From QHXQ01 sp045807745 (GTDB lineage Bacteria > Acidobacteriota > Blastocatellia > Pyrinomonadales > Pyrinomonadaceae): a stretch of DNA of 64,000 nucleotides. Numbering within the stretch: the stretch's first letter is position 1; each line of letters starts with the position of its first letter. Of the stretch, positions 17,184 to 26,615 are shown in pieces. The stretch covers positions 62,001 through 126,000 of the forward strand of contig JBJMGT010000043.1 of the NCBI GenBank assembly GCA_045807745.1, read 5' to 3'. Position numbers and translations under genes: made by a program. The notes beneath the pieces are model-generated. The model was not told the DNA's origin, ran no database searches, and saw only the letters and a program-made list of their open reading frames with translations.

Positions 17184-17848
17184 GCGGGCTGCGCCCCTGT
17201 GGCGCGGCTGAGTTTGTTGGTGAGATAGACGGCCGTGACGGAGACGAGCGTGAGCAGCAGGGCGAGCAACTGCGCGCGCCGGTCATCGCCGGAGATGACC
17301 GCTTCAAAGATCGCGAGCGGCAACGTCTGCGTCCGGCCCGGAATGTTCCCCGCGATCATCAACGTCGCGCCGAACTCGCCCAGCGCCCGCGCCGCGCTCA
17401 ACACGATGCCGGCGAGCACGCCGCGCCGCGCCAGCGGCAGTGTCACGCGCAGGAACGTCTCCAACTCGCCCTTGCCGAGCGTATAAGACGCCGCCTCGTA
17501 CTGCGGTTCGACGCTCTCGATAGCGGCGCGCGCGGTCTTGATCATAAGCGGCAACGCGACGACCGTCGCGGCCACGACGGCCGCCGGCCAAGTGAACGTC
17601 AGCGTCCAACCCGTCCAAGCGTAGAGCGGCGCACCGAGCAAGCCGCGCCGGCCCAGCAGCACGATTAGATAATAGCCGGTCACAGTCGGCGGCAAGACGA
17701 GCGGCATGGTCAGCACAGCGTCGAGCAACTCCTTGCCGCGAAAGTTGCGCCGCGCCAGCACGAAGGCGAGCGCGAGTCCGAGCGCGGCGGTGACGACGGT
17801 CGCGCAACTGACGACGAGCAGAGAAACTTTGAGTGCTGACCAGATCAT
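17180..17848 (-). CDS. modB: Molybdate ABC transporter permease ModB
   Basis: The 222 aa inner-membrane permease has about five to six transmembrane helices and the cytoplasmic EAA loop that contacts ModC (EAASYTLGKGELETFLRVTL). The N-terminal IWSALKVSLLVVSCATVVTA helix and the MPLVLPPTVTGYYLIVLLGR segment are typical of ModB. It lies 50 bp after modA and overlaps modC. Confidence 0.95.
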   Translation of the reverse strand: MIWSALKVSLLVVSCATVVTAALGLALAFVLARRNFRGKELLDAVLTMPLVLPPTVTGYYLIVLLGRRGLLGAPLYAWTGWTLTFTWPAAVVAATVVALPLMIKTARAAIESVEPQYEAASYTLGKGELETFLRVTLPLARRGVLAGIVLSAARALGEFGATLMIAGNIPGRTQTLPLAIFEAVISGDDRRAQLLALLLTLVSVTAVYLTNKLSRATGAQPA

Positions 17849-17898
17849 GCGAAGCGCAAGTTTAAGTTTGGCTCTTTGCGGTTAAGCCACAGCAAAGC

Positions 17899-18678
17899 TC
17901 AGCGTGCGGCACTGAGGAAACCGTATTTCGTCAACACGCTCTGCCCTTCGGGGCCGAGTACGAGCGCGATAAACTGCCGCGCCGCGTCGGCGTGTGGGCT
18001 GTCTTTCACAACGGCGACCGGATATAGGATCGGATCGTGCGCGGTCGCCGGTGCGCGCGCCGCAATGAGCACCTTAGTATTCGTCGGCGCTACATCGGAA
18101 GCGTAGACGAGACCGGCCTCGACCTCGCCGCGTGTGACATAGTCGAGCACCTGCCGGACATCCTCCGCCAGCACCAGTTTCGCCTGCACACGATCCCACA
18201 GTTGCAGATTCGTCAGCAGTTGTTGGGCGTATTGCCCCGCCGGCACAGTCTGTGGATTGCCGATGGCGAGCTTGCGCACGGAGTCTTGCGCAAGTTGGTC
18301 GAAGCTGTCGAGGCGCGTAGGCGCATCGGCGGGCGTGATGAGCACGAGCGTATTGAGTGCGAAGTCGCGGCGCGTGTCAGCGAGGATCAGATTCTGCGCC
18401 CCGAGCGCGTCCAACTGCTGCTCGCCGGCGCTGGCGAATATGTCCACGGGTGCGCCCTGCTCGATCTGTTTTTGCAGGACGCCGGACGCGCCGAAGTTGA
18501 AATTGATCTTCGTGCCGGTGCGCGTCTCGTAGAGTTGGCCGATCTCGTTGAACGCATCTTTGAGACTGACGGCGGCCGAAACGGTCAACTCGGCGCGGGG
18601 CGGCGTGTTGGCTGCGGGCGTGTGGGCGCGGCAACCGGCGAGCAGCGCTAGTGTCAATAACGGGAGCAAGCGTTTCAT
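17899..18678 (-). CDS. modA: Molybdate-binding lipoprotein ModA
   Basis: The periplasmic substrate-binding protein of the importer. The N-terminus has a lipoprotein signal with lipobox LLAGC (about residue 16), so it is probably membrane-tethered. Mature ModA hallmarks follow: LTVSAAVSLKDAFNEI, FNFGASGVLQKQIEQGAPVD and IFASAGEQQLDAL, and the hinge/binding region GEVEAGLVYASDV. First gene of modABC; no Mo-responsive regulator is visible nearby. Tungstate binding cannot be ruled out. Confidence 0.94.
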   Translation of the reverse strand: MKRLLPLLTLALLAGCRAHTPAANTPPRAELTVSAAVSLKDAFNEIGQLYETRTGTKINFNFGASGVLQKQIEQGAPVDIFASAGEQQLDALGAQNLILADTRRDFALNTLVLITPADAPTRLDSFDQLAQDSVRKLAIGNPQTVPAGQYAQQLLTNLQLWDRVQAKLVLAEDVRQVLDYVTRGEVEAGLVYASDVAPTNTKVLIAARAPATAHDPILYPVAVVKDSPHADAARQFIALVLGPEGQSVLTKYGFLSAAR

Positions 18679-18705
18679 CGCGCGGCATTATACACAGACA
18701 AGTTG

Positions 18706-18850
18706 CTGCTGGGAGCGCGGGCATCTTGCCCGCATTGAGCGCGCCAGCGCGAACAATGGCTGCGCCGACATTCACGCTTGAAGTTCCGCGCATCATTTGA
18801 AGCGCGCTGACGCACGCTTTGGCGGGCAGGGATGCCCGCGCTCCCAGCAG
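18706..18850. repeat. 145-bp element with perfect 19-bp terminal inverted repeats
   Basis: Ends CTGCTGGGAGCGCGGGCAT and its exact complement flank about 107 bp that include TTGAGCGCG..AGCGCGAACAA, a core shared with the copy at 49947-50044. It fills the gap between modA and the 18860 gene, ending 9 bp after the latter's stop. It has the form of a small non-autonomous palindromic element. The short ORFs inside are by-products of the repeat. Confidence 0.85.
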
Positions 18851-18859
18851 TGCGTTGCT

Positions 18860-21856
18860 TTAACGCCAGTTGCCGATCAGGATGAATGGGGCCCAGAAGT
18901 ATGGATGGGCGAAGGGTGCGCCGGGCGTGGTGCTCTTGACGAGTTCGCCGCTGAGACCGCGTTGCGTGCTGGCGGCCGTGTCGCTGACTGTGCCGCGCAG
19001 CAAAGCGATCTGCGCTTGGCGCAGTGCTTCGGCCTTTGGCAGTCCGGCCTGCGCATTACGCAGTTGATAGAAGTTTTGCATCAACAGGCGCGTGCTGCGG
19101 TCGGCGACGGGCCACAAAGAAGCAATGACCGCTTTTGCCCCTTGCCTCTGCGCGAGCACGGCGAAGCCTTCGACCTCTTTGCCGTCCGAGCCTGCGCCGC
19201 CGTTCGCCGTGTCGCAAGCGGAGAGCGTCAACAGTTCCACGCCGCCGAAGAGGTTCTGCGCGCTCTTGAGTTGCGCGAGCGACAGGCGCTGCCCGTCGCC
19301 GAGCAGGAGGAACGAATCGGTCTCGTTGCCGGGGATGAAGTTGAAGTGGCTGGCGATGTGTATGAGCGGGAAGCGCTGGCGCAGACCCGCCCGGAGCGCT
19401 TCTTCGTTGAACGAGTCGTCCAGTAGCACGTTGCCCGCAAGGACACCCTCCGAGCTTTGCACCGCCGCGTCGCGGAAGATGCCGTGCAACTCTGCGGGCA
19501 CGGCGGGCAGCGCGGGGAAGTTTAGCAGTGCCTTCGACACGCCGAAGCCAAGCCCGCGCCACGTCGGACTGGGCTGATCCTTCAAGCGTGCCGTGCTCGC
19601 CGGGGTGAAGACGACGTTGCGGTAACGCTCGACCATATACTTCTGCCCGTCGTAGAGCGCCGCGACGGGGATGTAGCGCAGCGCACCGTCGAGCGACCAC
19701 ATCAAGGTCTCGGCCTGCGCGTCCTGTAAATCTTTGGCGATGGGGCCGACGATGATCTTATAAAGCTCCTGCGCGAGCGGGCGCGGGTCGGTCTTGTAGT
19801 CTTGCAAGGCATCGCGGAAGGCAGCGATCTTGCGATTGAGTTCGACGCCCTTGATCGGATACTCGGCCGCTTTCTGCACGTCGGGCGTGATCAGGATGAC
19901 GCGATACTTCTCTTCGCCGACGACCGTGTAGAGCGCGACCGCGCCTTGGCCCAACTCGCGCAGGTCTTCCATCAACCCTTGCGACTCACGCAGTTGATAG
20001 ACCTTCTCGCCGCCCTGCTTAGTGCTGCTTAGCTCGGTCTCAAGCTGATCGAGATAACGCTGAAACGCCTGGCCCGCGACGCCGAGGTCAGTCTCCAACC
20101 CGGCGAGTTGTTTCTCCTCTTCGGCCGTGCGCGTCGGTTTGGCGAGCAGTTGGCCGCGCTGCCGGCCGCGCGTCGTGATCTGATCGGCGATCTCTTCGTA
20201 GCGTTTGTTGAGCAGAGACTCTTCCGGGGTCAGTTGCGCGCGGATGTTCAAGGCGTTCGTCTCGCCGCCGTCGCGCCGGACGTACTCCAGATACTCTTCC
20301 TCTTTCAACATGCTGAGGACTTGCTGCGCTTCGGGCAGACGCCCCTGCGCGATCAGCAACTCGGCGAGCTGGCGATAGGTGAGCGATTTACTCTTGATGA
20401 AAGAGAGCTGCGCCTCGCGGTCGAGGGGCGGCAACTCCGCGCGCACCTGTTGATAGTCGTTGACCGCCTGCTTGCCATAGTAGATGGCGACGGCGGGGCG
20501 TTGCTCGCGCCACGCGAACATCATGTTGCTGTAGGTGTCGCCTTCGCCCGGCAGGTTGGCGGCGAGGCGATGGAGCGCAAGCGCCTGCGCGAAATATTCG
20601 AGCGCCTTCGGGCGCTGCCCCACAGAGTTGTAGATGAAGCCGAGGTTGTTGAGCGTCGTAGCTTCGCCGCGCCGGTCGCCGATGCTGCGCTGGATGTCGA
20701 GCGCCTGATTGAGATAGCCAAGTGCCTTTTGCTGATCGCCTGAGTCGATGGCTTCAAGCGCGAGGTTCGAGAGCGGCGCGGCCAACTCGTTGCAGTCGCC
20801 GATCTGGCGGAAGAGCATCATCGCGCGGTCGTAATACTCGTGCGCCGGGCCGTGCTCGTTCGAGCGGTCGTAGAGCACGCCGAGGTTGTTCAAGGTGTAA
20901 GCCTCGCCGCGTTTGTCCTGCGCGAGGCGAAAGAGCGGGAGCGCTTGTTGGAATGTATCGATGGCGCGCGGGCGTTCGTTGCGGGCTTCGTAGAGCAGCC
21001 CGATGCGGACGAGCGTGTAAGCGGCGGTGCGATTGTCGTTTAAGGCTTGCGAGACGGCGAGCGACTGCTGAAAGTTTTCGAGCGCGTGCTCATGGTCGCC
21101 GAGCGCGTGATAGACGAGCGCGATCTGGCTGAGCGTGGCGGCTTCGGTGGCGCGGTCGTCCTCCGCGCGCGCAAGGGCCAGCCTGTCCGTGAAGTAGCTG
21201 AGCGCGGTCTGCGCGTCGCCGGTCTGTGCGGCGACCGCGCCGAGCATCGTCAGCGCCAGACTCTCGCCGCGTCGATCTTGCACGGTGCGAAATTGGCGCA
21301 ACGCCGCTTTGTATTTGTCGAGACCTTCGGTGGTCTTGTCTTGCCGCAGCAGTTGCGTCGCTTCGGCGAAGGTGCGCTCGGCGGGGAAGCGGCGGCGGTC
21401 GGCGGTCGTCGGGTAGCGATTCTCGAACGTGAAGGCGTAGCGACCGGGCGGCGCGTCCGTCTGGCGCGGGCGCACTTCGATGATGTAGACGCCGGCTTGC
21501 GCGATCTCGAAGAACAGAGGCTCCGGCCCCCAAGAGCCGACCGGATGATCGATCTGCATCAGTTGCGCGCCTGCCTCGTCCTTGAGCGTGACCACAACGT
21601 CCACGCCGCGCTGCTCGAAGACGGCGCGCACGAACTGTCCCTGACTGAGCGTCAGCTTGTAAGTGTGTATCTCGCCGCCCGCGAGGTCGCGTTCAGGCAA
21701 CTGCGCGAGCGCTTGGGCGCGCGTCGGCGACGGCGCGAGCAGACAGAGCAGGCAGAACAGGAGCGCGAGTGCGAACTGTGCGTTTGTCTGTCGGCGGCCG
21801 GCAGGCGCAAGCGGGCGCAGGGGTAAGATAGCGTGGTGCGAGCGTGGGGGACGCAT
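18860..21856 (-). CDS. CHAT-domain protease-like protein with TPR repeats
   Basis: A 998 aa exported protein. After a signal peptide (about 20-45) there is a bacterial pre-peptidase-like segment (VVVTLKDEAGAQLMQI region, about 50-140). A long TPR array (about 165-480, units such as ALSYFTDRLALARAEDDRA and ALENFQQSLAVSQALNDNR) follows, then a C-terminal CHAT caspase-like domain. The catalytic dyad is H in LIHIASHFNF and C in LTLSACDTANGG. CHAT proteases cut partner proteins; no gasdermin or other obvious substrate lies beside it. I start at ATG 21856 (AAAGG upstream), 28 codons inside the longest frame, because the signal peptide then sits at the N-terminus. Confidence 0.9.
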   Translation of the reverse strand: MRPPRSHHAILPLRPLAPAGRRQTNAQFALALLFCLLCLLAPSPTRAQALAQLPERDLAGGEIHTYKLTLSQGQFVRAVFEQRGVDVVVTLKDEAGAQLMQIDHPVGSWGPEPLFFEIAQAGVYIIEVRPRQTDAPPGRYAFTFENRYPTTADRRRFPAERTFAEATQLLRQDKTTEGLDKYKAALRQFRTVQDRRGESLALTMLGAVAAQTGDAQTALSYFTDRLALARAEDDRATEAATLSQIALVYHALGDHEHALENFQQSLAVSQALNDNRTAAYTLVRIGLLYEARNERPRAIDTFQQALPLFRLAQDKRGEAYTLNNLGVLYDRSNEHGPAHEYYDRAMMLFRQIGDCNELAAPLSNLALEAIDSGDQQKALGYLNQALDIQRSIGDRRGEATTLNNLGFIYNSVGQRPKALEYFAQALALHRLAANLPGEGDTYSNMMFAWREQRPAVAIYYGKQAVNDYQQVRAELPPLDREAQLSFIKSKSLTYRQLAELLIAQGRLPEAQQVLSMLKEEEYLEYVRRDGGETNALNIRAQLTPEESLLNKRYEEIADQITTRGRQRGQLLAKPTRTAEEEKQLAGLETDLGVAGQAFQRYLDQLETELSSTKQGGEKVYQLRESQGLMEDLRELGQGAVALYTVVGEEKYRVILITPDVQKAAEYPIKGVELNRKIAAFRDALQDYKTDPRPLAQELYKIIVGPIAKDLQDAQAETLMWSLDGALRYIPVAALYDGQKYMVERYRNVVFTPASTARLKDQPSPTWRGLGFGVSKALLNFPALPAVPAELHGIFRDAAVQSSEGVLAGNVLLDDSFNEEALRAGLRQRFPLIHIASHFNFIPGNETDSFLLLGDGQRLSLAQLKSAQNLFGGVELLTLSACDTANGGAGSDGKEVEGFAVLAQRQGAKAVIASLWPVADRSTRLLMQNFYQLRNAQAGLPKAEALRQAQIALLRGTVSDTAASTQRGLSGELVKSTTPGAPFAHPYFWAPFILIGNWR

Positions 21857-22244
21857 GGGGCAAAAACCTTTCGGGGTTAACTTCTGTAACTGGACACGCA
21901 GCCGGCGGGGAGCCAAGCGACCGGCGGTGCGGCATAACACCGACCGGGGCGGCGCGCGCCGAAGCGCACGAGGCGCGGCGCACGCCGGCCATACTTACAT
22001 TAGGTGGCGCATGGCGGGCCTGTCAACAGGCGTCGCCTGCGGCGCACATGTGGCCTTGCGCCTTTGCGCGTCCGCGCAGTCGTCGGTTAATCTGCGTGGC
22101 GCACTAACGCGCGGCCGCCCAGTGAGCCGGCCATTTCGTCCGCGCCGGACGCAACGCAAACGCGTGCGGCGGCAACCAAGCGAAGTTGCGATAAACGTCC
22201 ACGCCGGGGTTATTAAATTCGACTACAGTTCGCGGAGCAGATAA
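21857..22244. other. Divergent promoter region, no gene seen
   Basis: About 390 bp between the divergent CHAT gene and the 22245 gene. It contains a small inverted repeat (CCTGTCAACAGG) and an AT-richer stretch (TTATTAAATTCGACTACAGT) just before the plus-strand start. It must carry both promoters; I cannot assign exact boxes. Confidence 0.45.
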
Positions 22245-23855
22245 ATGAATAGATCGTTGATGCTTGTTATCCTTGCCCTCTTCGCGCTGACCGGCGCGCA
22301 GGCGCAGACGCGTCGCCCCACCGCACCGCCGGCTCGACCCGCCGCGCAGAGACCGGCGACGCCCGCGCCCACCCACACGAACACGCCCGCGCCCGGCACA
22401 CCGGCCCTTGAATGCATCGGCTGCGATACAGGGGCTGTGCCCAGTGTGCTCGCTATCGTCAACGGCGTAAAGATCACGAGCGCGGACTTGAGCGCCGAGA
22501 CCATGCAGCAGATAGATGGTCTCGCACAGCAGATGGCGGCGGCACGCAAACAGGAGTTGGAGCGCCAGATCAACGCGAAACTCTTGGACGCCGAAGCTAA
22601 GAAGCGCGGCGTCACTGCCGACAAATTGTTCGAAGATGAGATTACGGCCCGCATACCGCAGCCGACCGACGCCGAAGTGCAGGCGTTCTTCGAGCAACAC
22701 AAGCCGGAGATCGAAGCGCAGCTTGGCCACGCGGCCGACTTGAAGGAAGTGCGTCAACAGGTTGTCAACACGATGCTCGTGGAGCGGCAGGGCGACTATG
22801 AGCAGCAATTCTCGGCCCGGCTGCGCACGGGTGCGCAGTATCAGGTGTTCGCCACGGAGGTGCAGCCGCCCGCCAACGCGGCCGAGCGGGCGCGCGTGCT
22901 CGCCACCGTCAATGGGCAGCCGATCACCGCCGGTAACGTGGAAGACGCCGTGCGCGCGCTCATCCCACAGGTGCAGACGGCCGCCTACGAGTTAAGACAG
23001 CAAGACCTAGACACGCGCATCAATGATCTGCTCTTGCAACAGGAAGCGCAGAAGCGCCAGATGACGGCCCGCGCGCTGTTCGACGCCGAGATCGGCGCGC
23101 GCGTCAAACCCGTCACCGAAGCGGACGCGCGCACTTTTTATAACCAGAACAAGGATCGGCTCACCGGCGAGTTCGCCCAGATCAAAGATCAACTGATCGA
23201 ATACCTGAAGCAACAAGAACAGACGCGCGCCAGCGGCGTCTTCGCGGGCGAGCTGCGGCGCAAGGCGACTATCCAGACGTTCCTCCAACCGCCTGTCGTG
23301 CCCGCCCTCAACATCGCCACCGACGATCAACCCGTGCGCGGCAACGCGGCCGCGAAAGTAACCATCGTCGAGTTCGCAGACTTTCAATGTCCTTCCTGTG
23401 CGGCCTTGCAGCCCACGCTCGAACGGCTCATGACCGAGTACGGCGACCGTGTGCGCTTAGTCGCCCGCGACTTTCCACTCTCACAACACAAGAGCGCAGA
23501 GAAGGCGGCCGAAGCGGCCGAGGCGGCGCGCGCGCAAGGCAAGTATTGGGAGTACGCGGCGCTACTTTACAAACAACAGGCGGCTGTCACCGAACCGGCC
23601 GCGAAAGAGGCGGCGCTCGCCGTGCCTAAACTTAAAGAGTACGCCACGCAACTCGGTCTCAACCGGCAACAGTTCGACGCAGCGCTCGACTCGGGCCGCT
23701 TCGCCGCGCAGGTCGCACGCGATCAGCAGGACGGGATCAAACTCGGCGTCGGACACACACCCACCGTCTACATCAACGGGCGCGCCGCCAACGACATTTC
23801 ATACGAAGCCCTCAAGGCCGCCCTCGACGCCGCGCTCCGACCGGGCGCGAAGTAA
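22245..23855 (+). CDS. Exported SurA-like / DsbA-like thioredoxin fusion
   Basis: A 536 aa exported protein with signal peptide (1-20) and Pro/Thr-rich linker. Two SurA N-terminal-like helical regions follow: VLAIVNGVKITSADL (about 68 onward) and VLATVNGQPITAGNV (about 220 onward). The C-terminal third is a DsbA/thioredoxin domain with active site CPSC (C382, C385), then DFPLSQHKSAEKAAEAAEAA and the cis-Pro region GVGHTPTVYINGR. It probably makes or repairs disulfides while holding unfolded client proteins in the periplasm. An extra Cys pair (ECIGCD, about residue 56) near the N-terminus is unusual. A hairpin terminator follows. Confidence 0.9.
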   Translation: MNRSLMLVILALFALTGAQAQTRRPTAPPARPAAQRPATPAPTHTNTPAPGTPALECIGCDTGAVPSVLAIVNGVKITSADLSAETMQQIDGLAQQMAAARKQELERQINAKLLDAEAKKRGVTADKLFEDEITARIPQPTDAEVQAFFEQHKPEIEAQLGHAADLKEVRQQVVNTMLVERQGDYEQQFSARLRTGAQYQVFATEVQPPANAAERARVLATVNGQPITAGNVEDAVRALIPQVQTAAYELRQQDLDTRINDLLLQQEAQKRQMTARALFDAEIGARVKPVTEADARTFYNQNKDRLTGEFAQIKDQLIEYLKQQEQTRASGVFAGELRRKATIQTFLQPPVVPALNIATDDQPVRGNAAAKVTIVEFADFQCPSCAALQPTLERLMTEYGDRVRLVARDFPLSQHKSAEKAAEAAEAARAQGKYWEYAALLYKQQAAVTEPAAKEAALAVPKLKEYATQLGLNRQQFDAALDSGRFAAQVARDQQDGIKLGVGHTPTVYINGRAANDISYEALKAALDAALRPGAK

Positions 23856-23882
23856 AGGCGCGCAAGCTAACTTAAGCCACAG

Positions 23883-23920
23883 AGCGGGCGCGCGGGTAAC
23901 CATACGCGCGCCCGCTTTTA
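23883..23920 (+). terminator. Rho-independent terminator
   Basis: A 12-bp GC stem (AGCGGGCGCGCG / CGCGCGCCCGCT, 10-nt loop) followed by TTTT, 28 bp after the DsbA-like gene. The remainder of 23856-24157, upstream of the BON gene, shows no further gene. Confidence 0.75.
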
Positions 23921-24157
23921 TGCCTGCGCTTGTTCTGAGTGCCCACGCAGTAACAATCCGCGCACCTGCCCGCCTGTACAGTGCTCTCGTTGAGTAGTAT
24001 ATTTTCTGTGCTTCCCCTGACAGCTTAACCCCCGCGTGCGTGCCCCCTAACGCTCTAGTGTTGGCCGCGCCTGCACATCTCTCCCCATGTTCGACCCCCT
24101 GACGAATTACTAACCACGTAGATTGAAATTCAAGCGACAAGGGAGGTTCAAACCAAC

Positions 24158-25156
24158 ATGGCGGAACGTTATAACGAGCGGGATTACGACCGCAACGACG
24201 AGCGCGACACCGAGCGCTACGAACGGCGCGACGATTACGGTTCAGAACGCGTCGAGCGCACCGGCCGCAGTGCCTACGGCTTCAACGCCGGGCGCAATCA
24301 GGGGCGCAGTTACGAGGAAGATTACGACCGCGATTACGGGCGCACACGCAGCCCGCGCGCGTTCGATTACGAACGCGAAAGCACCTACGGCAACGACTAC
24401 CGCAGCGACTACGACCGCGATTACGGTCGCCGGCCCGCACGCTTCGATGAACGCGAATCCGGCTACGGGCGCGACTATGAACGAGGCGACGCGCGCGCCT
24501 TGGAGCGTTACGGCCCACGCGGTGGGCGCGACTATACAGACGAACGCGACTACGAACGCGGCCCGCGCGACTATGAGTACGAGCGCGGCGACTGGTCGCT
24601 CAGGCGGCAACGCGGCGGTAGTGTCGAGGCGCGCGGCCGCGAGGGGCGCGCACCTCAGCCAGCGCGTGAGCGGAACTGGTGGGATCGCGTGAGCGACGAG
24701 GTGGCCTCGTGGTTTGGCGACGAGGAGGCAGAGCGGCGGCGGCTGCGCGATGAAGGGCAGCGCGCCATGAGTCATCGCGGGCGCGGCCCGCGCGGCTACC
24801 AACGCGCGGACGAACGTATCCGCGACGACATCAACGATCGCTTGACCGATCACCCTTACATCGATGCGACGGATGTCGAGGTGCAAGTGCAGAGCGGCGA
24901 GGTCACGCTGACGGGCGCGGTCGAGACGCGGCAAGCCAAGCGCTTAGCGGAAGACATTGCCGAATCGATCTCCGGCGTGAAGAACGTCGAGAATCGCTTG
25001 CGCATCACACGCGGCGCGTTCGAGACCATCGAGCCACAGCCCACGCCCGCGCTCACAACCGGCCCGACGCCCGCGCCGACGGAAGAGATGACGAAAGTCT
25101 CAACTTCGAGCGCCGCCGCAGGCGCATCCGGCACGGGGCGCACCAAGACGCAATGA
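24158..25156 (+). CDS. BON-domain protein with Arg/Asp/Tyr-rich disordered N-terminus
   Basis: A 332 aa protein in two parts. The first 150 residues are an unusual low-complexity stretch dominated by R, D, E, Y and G, with recurring YDRDYGR and YERD-type words. The C-terminal part has a clear BON domain (about 212-285, RIRDDINDRLTDHPYIDATD then VTLTGAVETRQAKRLAEDIA), then a Thr/Pro-rich tail. BON domains bind phospholipid or other surfaces and are typical of envelope stress proteins. No signal peptide is seen. RBS GGGAGG lies 11 bp before the ATG. Similar SWFGDEEAERRR-linked BON proteins occur in stress-responsive contexts. Confidence 0.88.
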   Translation: MAERYNERDYDRNDERDTERYERRDDYGSERVERTGRSAYGFNAGRNQGRSYEEDYDRDYGRTRSPRAFDYERESTYGNDYRSDYDRDYGRRPARFDERESGYGRDYERGDARALERYGPRGGRDYTDERDYERGPRDYEYERGDWSLRRQRGGSVEARGREGRAPQPARERNWWDRVSDEVASWFGDEEAERRRLRDEGQRAMSHRGRGPRGYQRADERIRDDINDRLTDHPYIDATDVEVQVQSGEVTLTGAVETRQAKRLAEDIAESISGVKNVENRLRITRGAFETIEPQPTPALTTGPTPAPTEEMTKVSTSSAAAGASGTGRTKTQ

Positions 25157-25181
25157 AATTGCGCGCCGTGTGCATAGCAAC

Positions 25182-25217
25182 AAAAAAGAGGCGACCAACA
25201 TTGGTCGCCTCTTTTTT
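25182..25217. terminator. Bidirectional terminator
   Basis: A perfect 17-bp stem (AAAAAAGAGGCGACCAA and complement) with a 2-nt spacer. Because the arms are A-rich on one side and T-rich on the other it ends transcription in both directions, between the convergent BON gene and the 25236 gene. Confidence 0.9.
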
Positions 25218-25235
25218 GCGTCAGCGCGTGCGCGG

Positions 25236-26519
25236 TCACTTCTGCAACTCTTTGCTCGTATAGGGCGTGCGCAAGCCCCGTTGCGCTTCGTTGTACATGT
25301 CGAACACGTCGGGGCGATCAAGCACTGCGTGATAAGCGGCGACGGCTTCGGGCCGCTTGCCTGTGAGATCAAGCGATTGACCGGCGCGCAGATAAGCCAT
25401 CGAGACGAGACCGGGCGCGGCGTCGTGCGCCTTCGCGGCGGCGAGGAACTGCTGCGACGCGCGGTCGAACTGCCCCAGCGCGAACAGCGAATCGCCGTAG
25501 CGATAGTGGATCAAATCGAGCGCGATGGCGCGTTGCGCGGGCGAACGCACAGGCACTTCGCGCAACAGCACGTCGAAGATGCCGAACGCTTCCGTCTCGG
25601 CCGCGCTCGTGTCAGTCCCCGCTTTGCGGTCAACGATGGACTGCGAGATTAAAGCGTCGGCCACTTCCATTTTGAAGAGATAGTTGCGCGGAAACTTTTC
25701 AGCCAGCTCGCGCGCATACTTGAGCGCGTCGGTGTAACGCTTCTCGCGTTTGTAGAGTGTGATCAAGAGCACGCGCGCGTCGTCGTTGGCGCGTGTGCCC
25801 TGCGCGACCACGCCTTCCAATGTCGCCAAGCCTTTCTTCTTCGAGCCGCTCATGCCGCCGACCTTCAGCATCAGCCGGACGGGGAAGGAGAGCGAGCCGA
25901 GCACATATTGATATAGCCCAAGTGTAATTTCCGCATCATGAAAATTGGGATCGAGTTTTAAGACCTTGCGATTATAGTCCACGCTGTCCATGCCGTTGCG
26001 CAGCGCGGCCATGAAACGCCGTTCGACCGCGCCGGCAAAGGCGGCCTGCAAACCCGTGATCGTGCCGAGCGCATAGAGCGCGTCCACGTCGTTCGGGTTC
26101 TGCTTGAGCTTTGCTTCCGCCAACTGCTTCGCCTGCTGCGTGTATTGCTTGAACGCGGCGATGATTTTGGGATCGACCTTGTCTTCCGATTTCGCGTAAA
26201 AAGATTTGCTGTTGTAGAGCGAGGATTGCAAGCGGCGCGACTCGTTCATCGTCTGGAGCCAGAGGCTCGAAGCCAGCGATTGCGGCCCGGCCGGGTTATC
26301 GGGAAACTGCCGCTGAATTTCCGTGAAGATGCGGCGCGCTTCTTCGTAGTCGAGGTTGTAGAGCGCCGCGCCGCCTTGTGTGCGCAACTCGTCGAGCCGG
26401 GCGCGGTCGGTGTCCGCGTTGGTAGCGGGCGCGGCCGTCTGTTGCTGTTGCTGCGCATAGCAGATGCTGCACGCAATCAGTACAAAGAAGAGTGCACTAG
26501 TACGTCTCGGAATACCCAT
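25236..26519 (-). CDS. Exported TPR-type protein of unknown function
   Basis: A 427 aa protein with a signal peptide (about 1-22, ending CYAQ) followed by helical, Ala/Leu-rich repeats of the tetratricopeptide type (for example YNLDYEEARRIFTEIQRQFP, DALYALGTITGLQAA, RYTDALKYARELAEKFPRNY, FALGQFDRASQQFLAAAKAH). It probably serves as a periplasmic scaffold; no catalytic motif is visible. AGAAAGG stands before the ATG. Start and length are clear, role unknown. Confidence 0.85.
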   Translation of the reverse strand: MGIPRRTSALFFVLIACSICYAQQQQQTAAPATNADTDRARLDELRTQGGAALYNLDYEEARRIFTEIQRQFPDNPAGPQSLASSLWLQTMNESRRLQSSLYNSKSFYAKSEDKVDPKIIAAFKQYTQQAKQLAEAKLKQNPNDVDALYALGTITGLQAAFAGAVERRFMAALRNGMDSVDYNRKVLKLDPNFHDAEITLGLYQYVLGSLSFPVRLMLKVGGMSGSKKKGLATLEGVVAQGTRANDDARVLLITLYKREKRYTDALKYARELAEKFPRNYLFKMEVADALISQSIVDRKAGTDTSAAETEAFGIFDVLLREVPVRSPAQRAIALDLIHYRYGDSLFALGQFDRASQQFLAAAKAHDAAPGLVSMAYLRAGQSLDLTGKRPEAVAAYHAVLDRPDVFDMYNEAQRGLRTPYTSKELQK

Positions 26520-26615
26520 GTTCGTTGCCTTTCTCGGAGTTTCCGGGGGATTGCGCGCGTCGAGTCGAGCTTGCCGAACAGCAATGGCAACCGTCGTGCC
26601 GCGAGGGATGAAAGC

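Noticed and set aside
18548..18781. Small ORF reading into ERGHLARIERASANN
   Set aside because: A translation of the palindromic repeat; such peptides are repeat artefacts.
21047..21826. 259-aa plus-strand frame opposite the CHAT-TPR gene
   Set aside because: Antisense shadow of TPR repeats, rich in Arg/Glu/Val.
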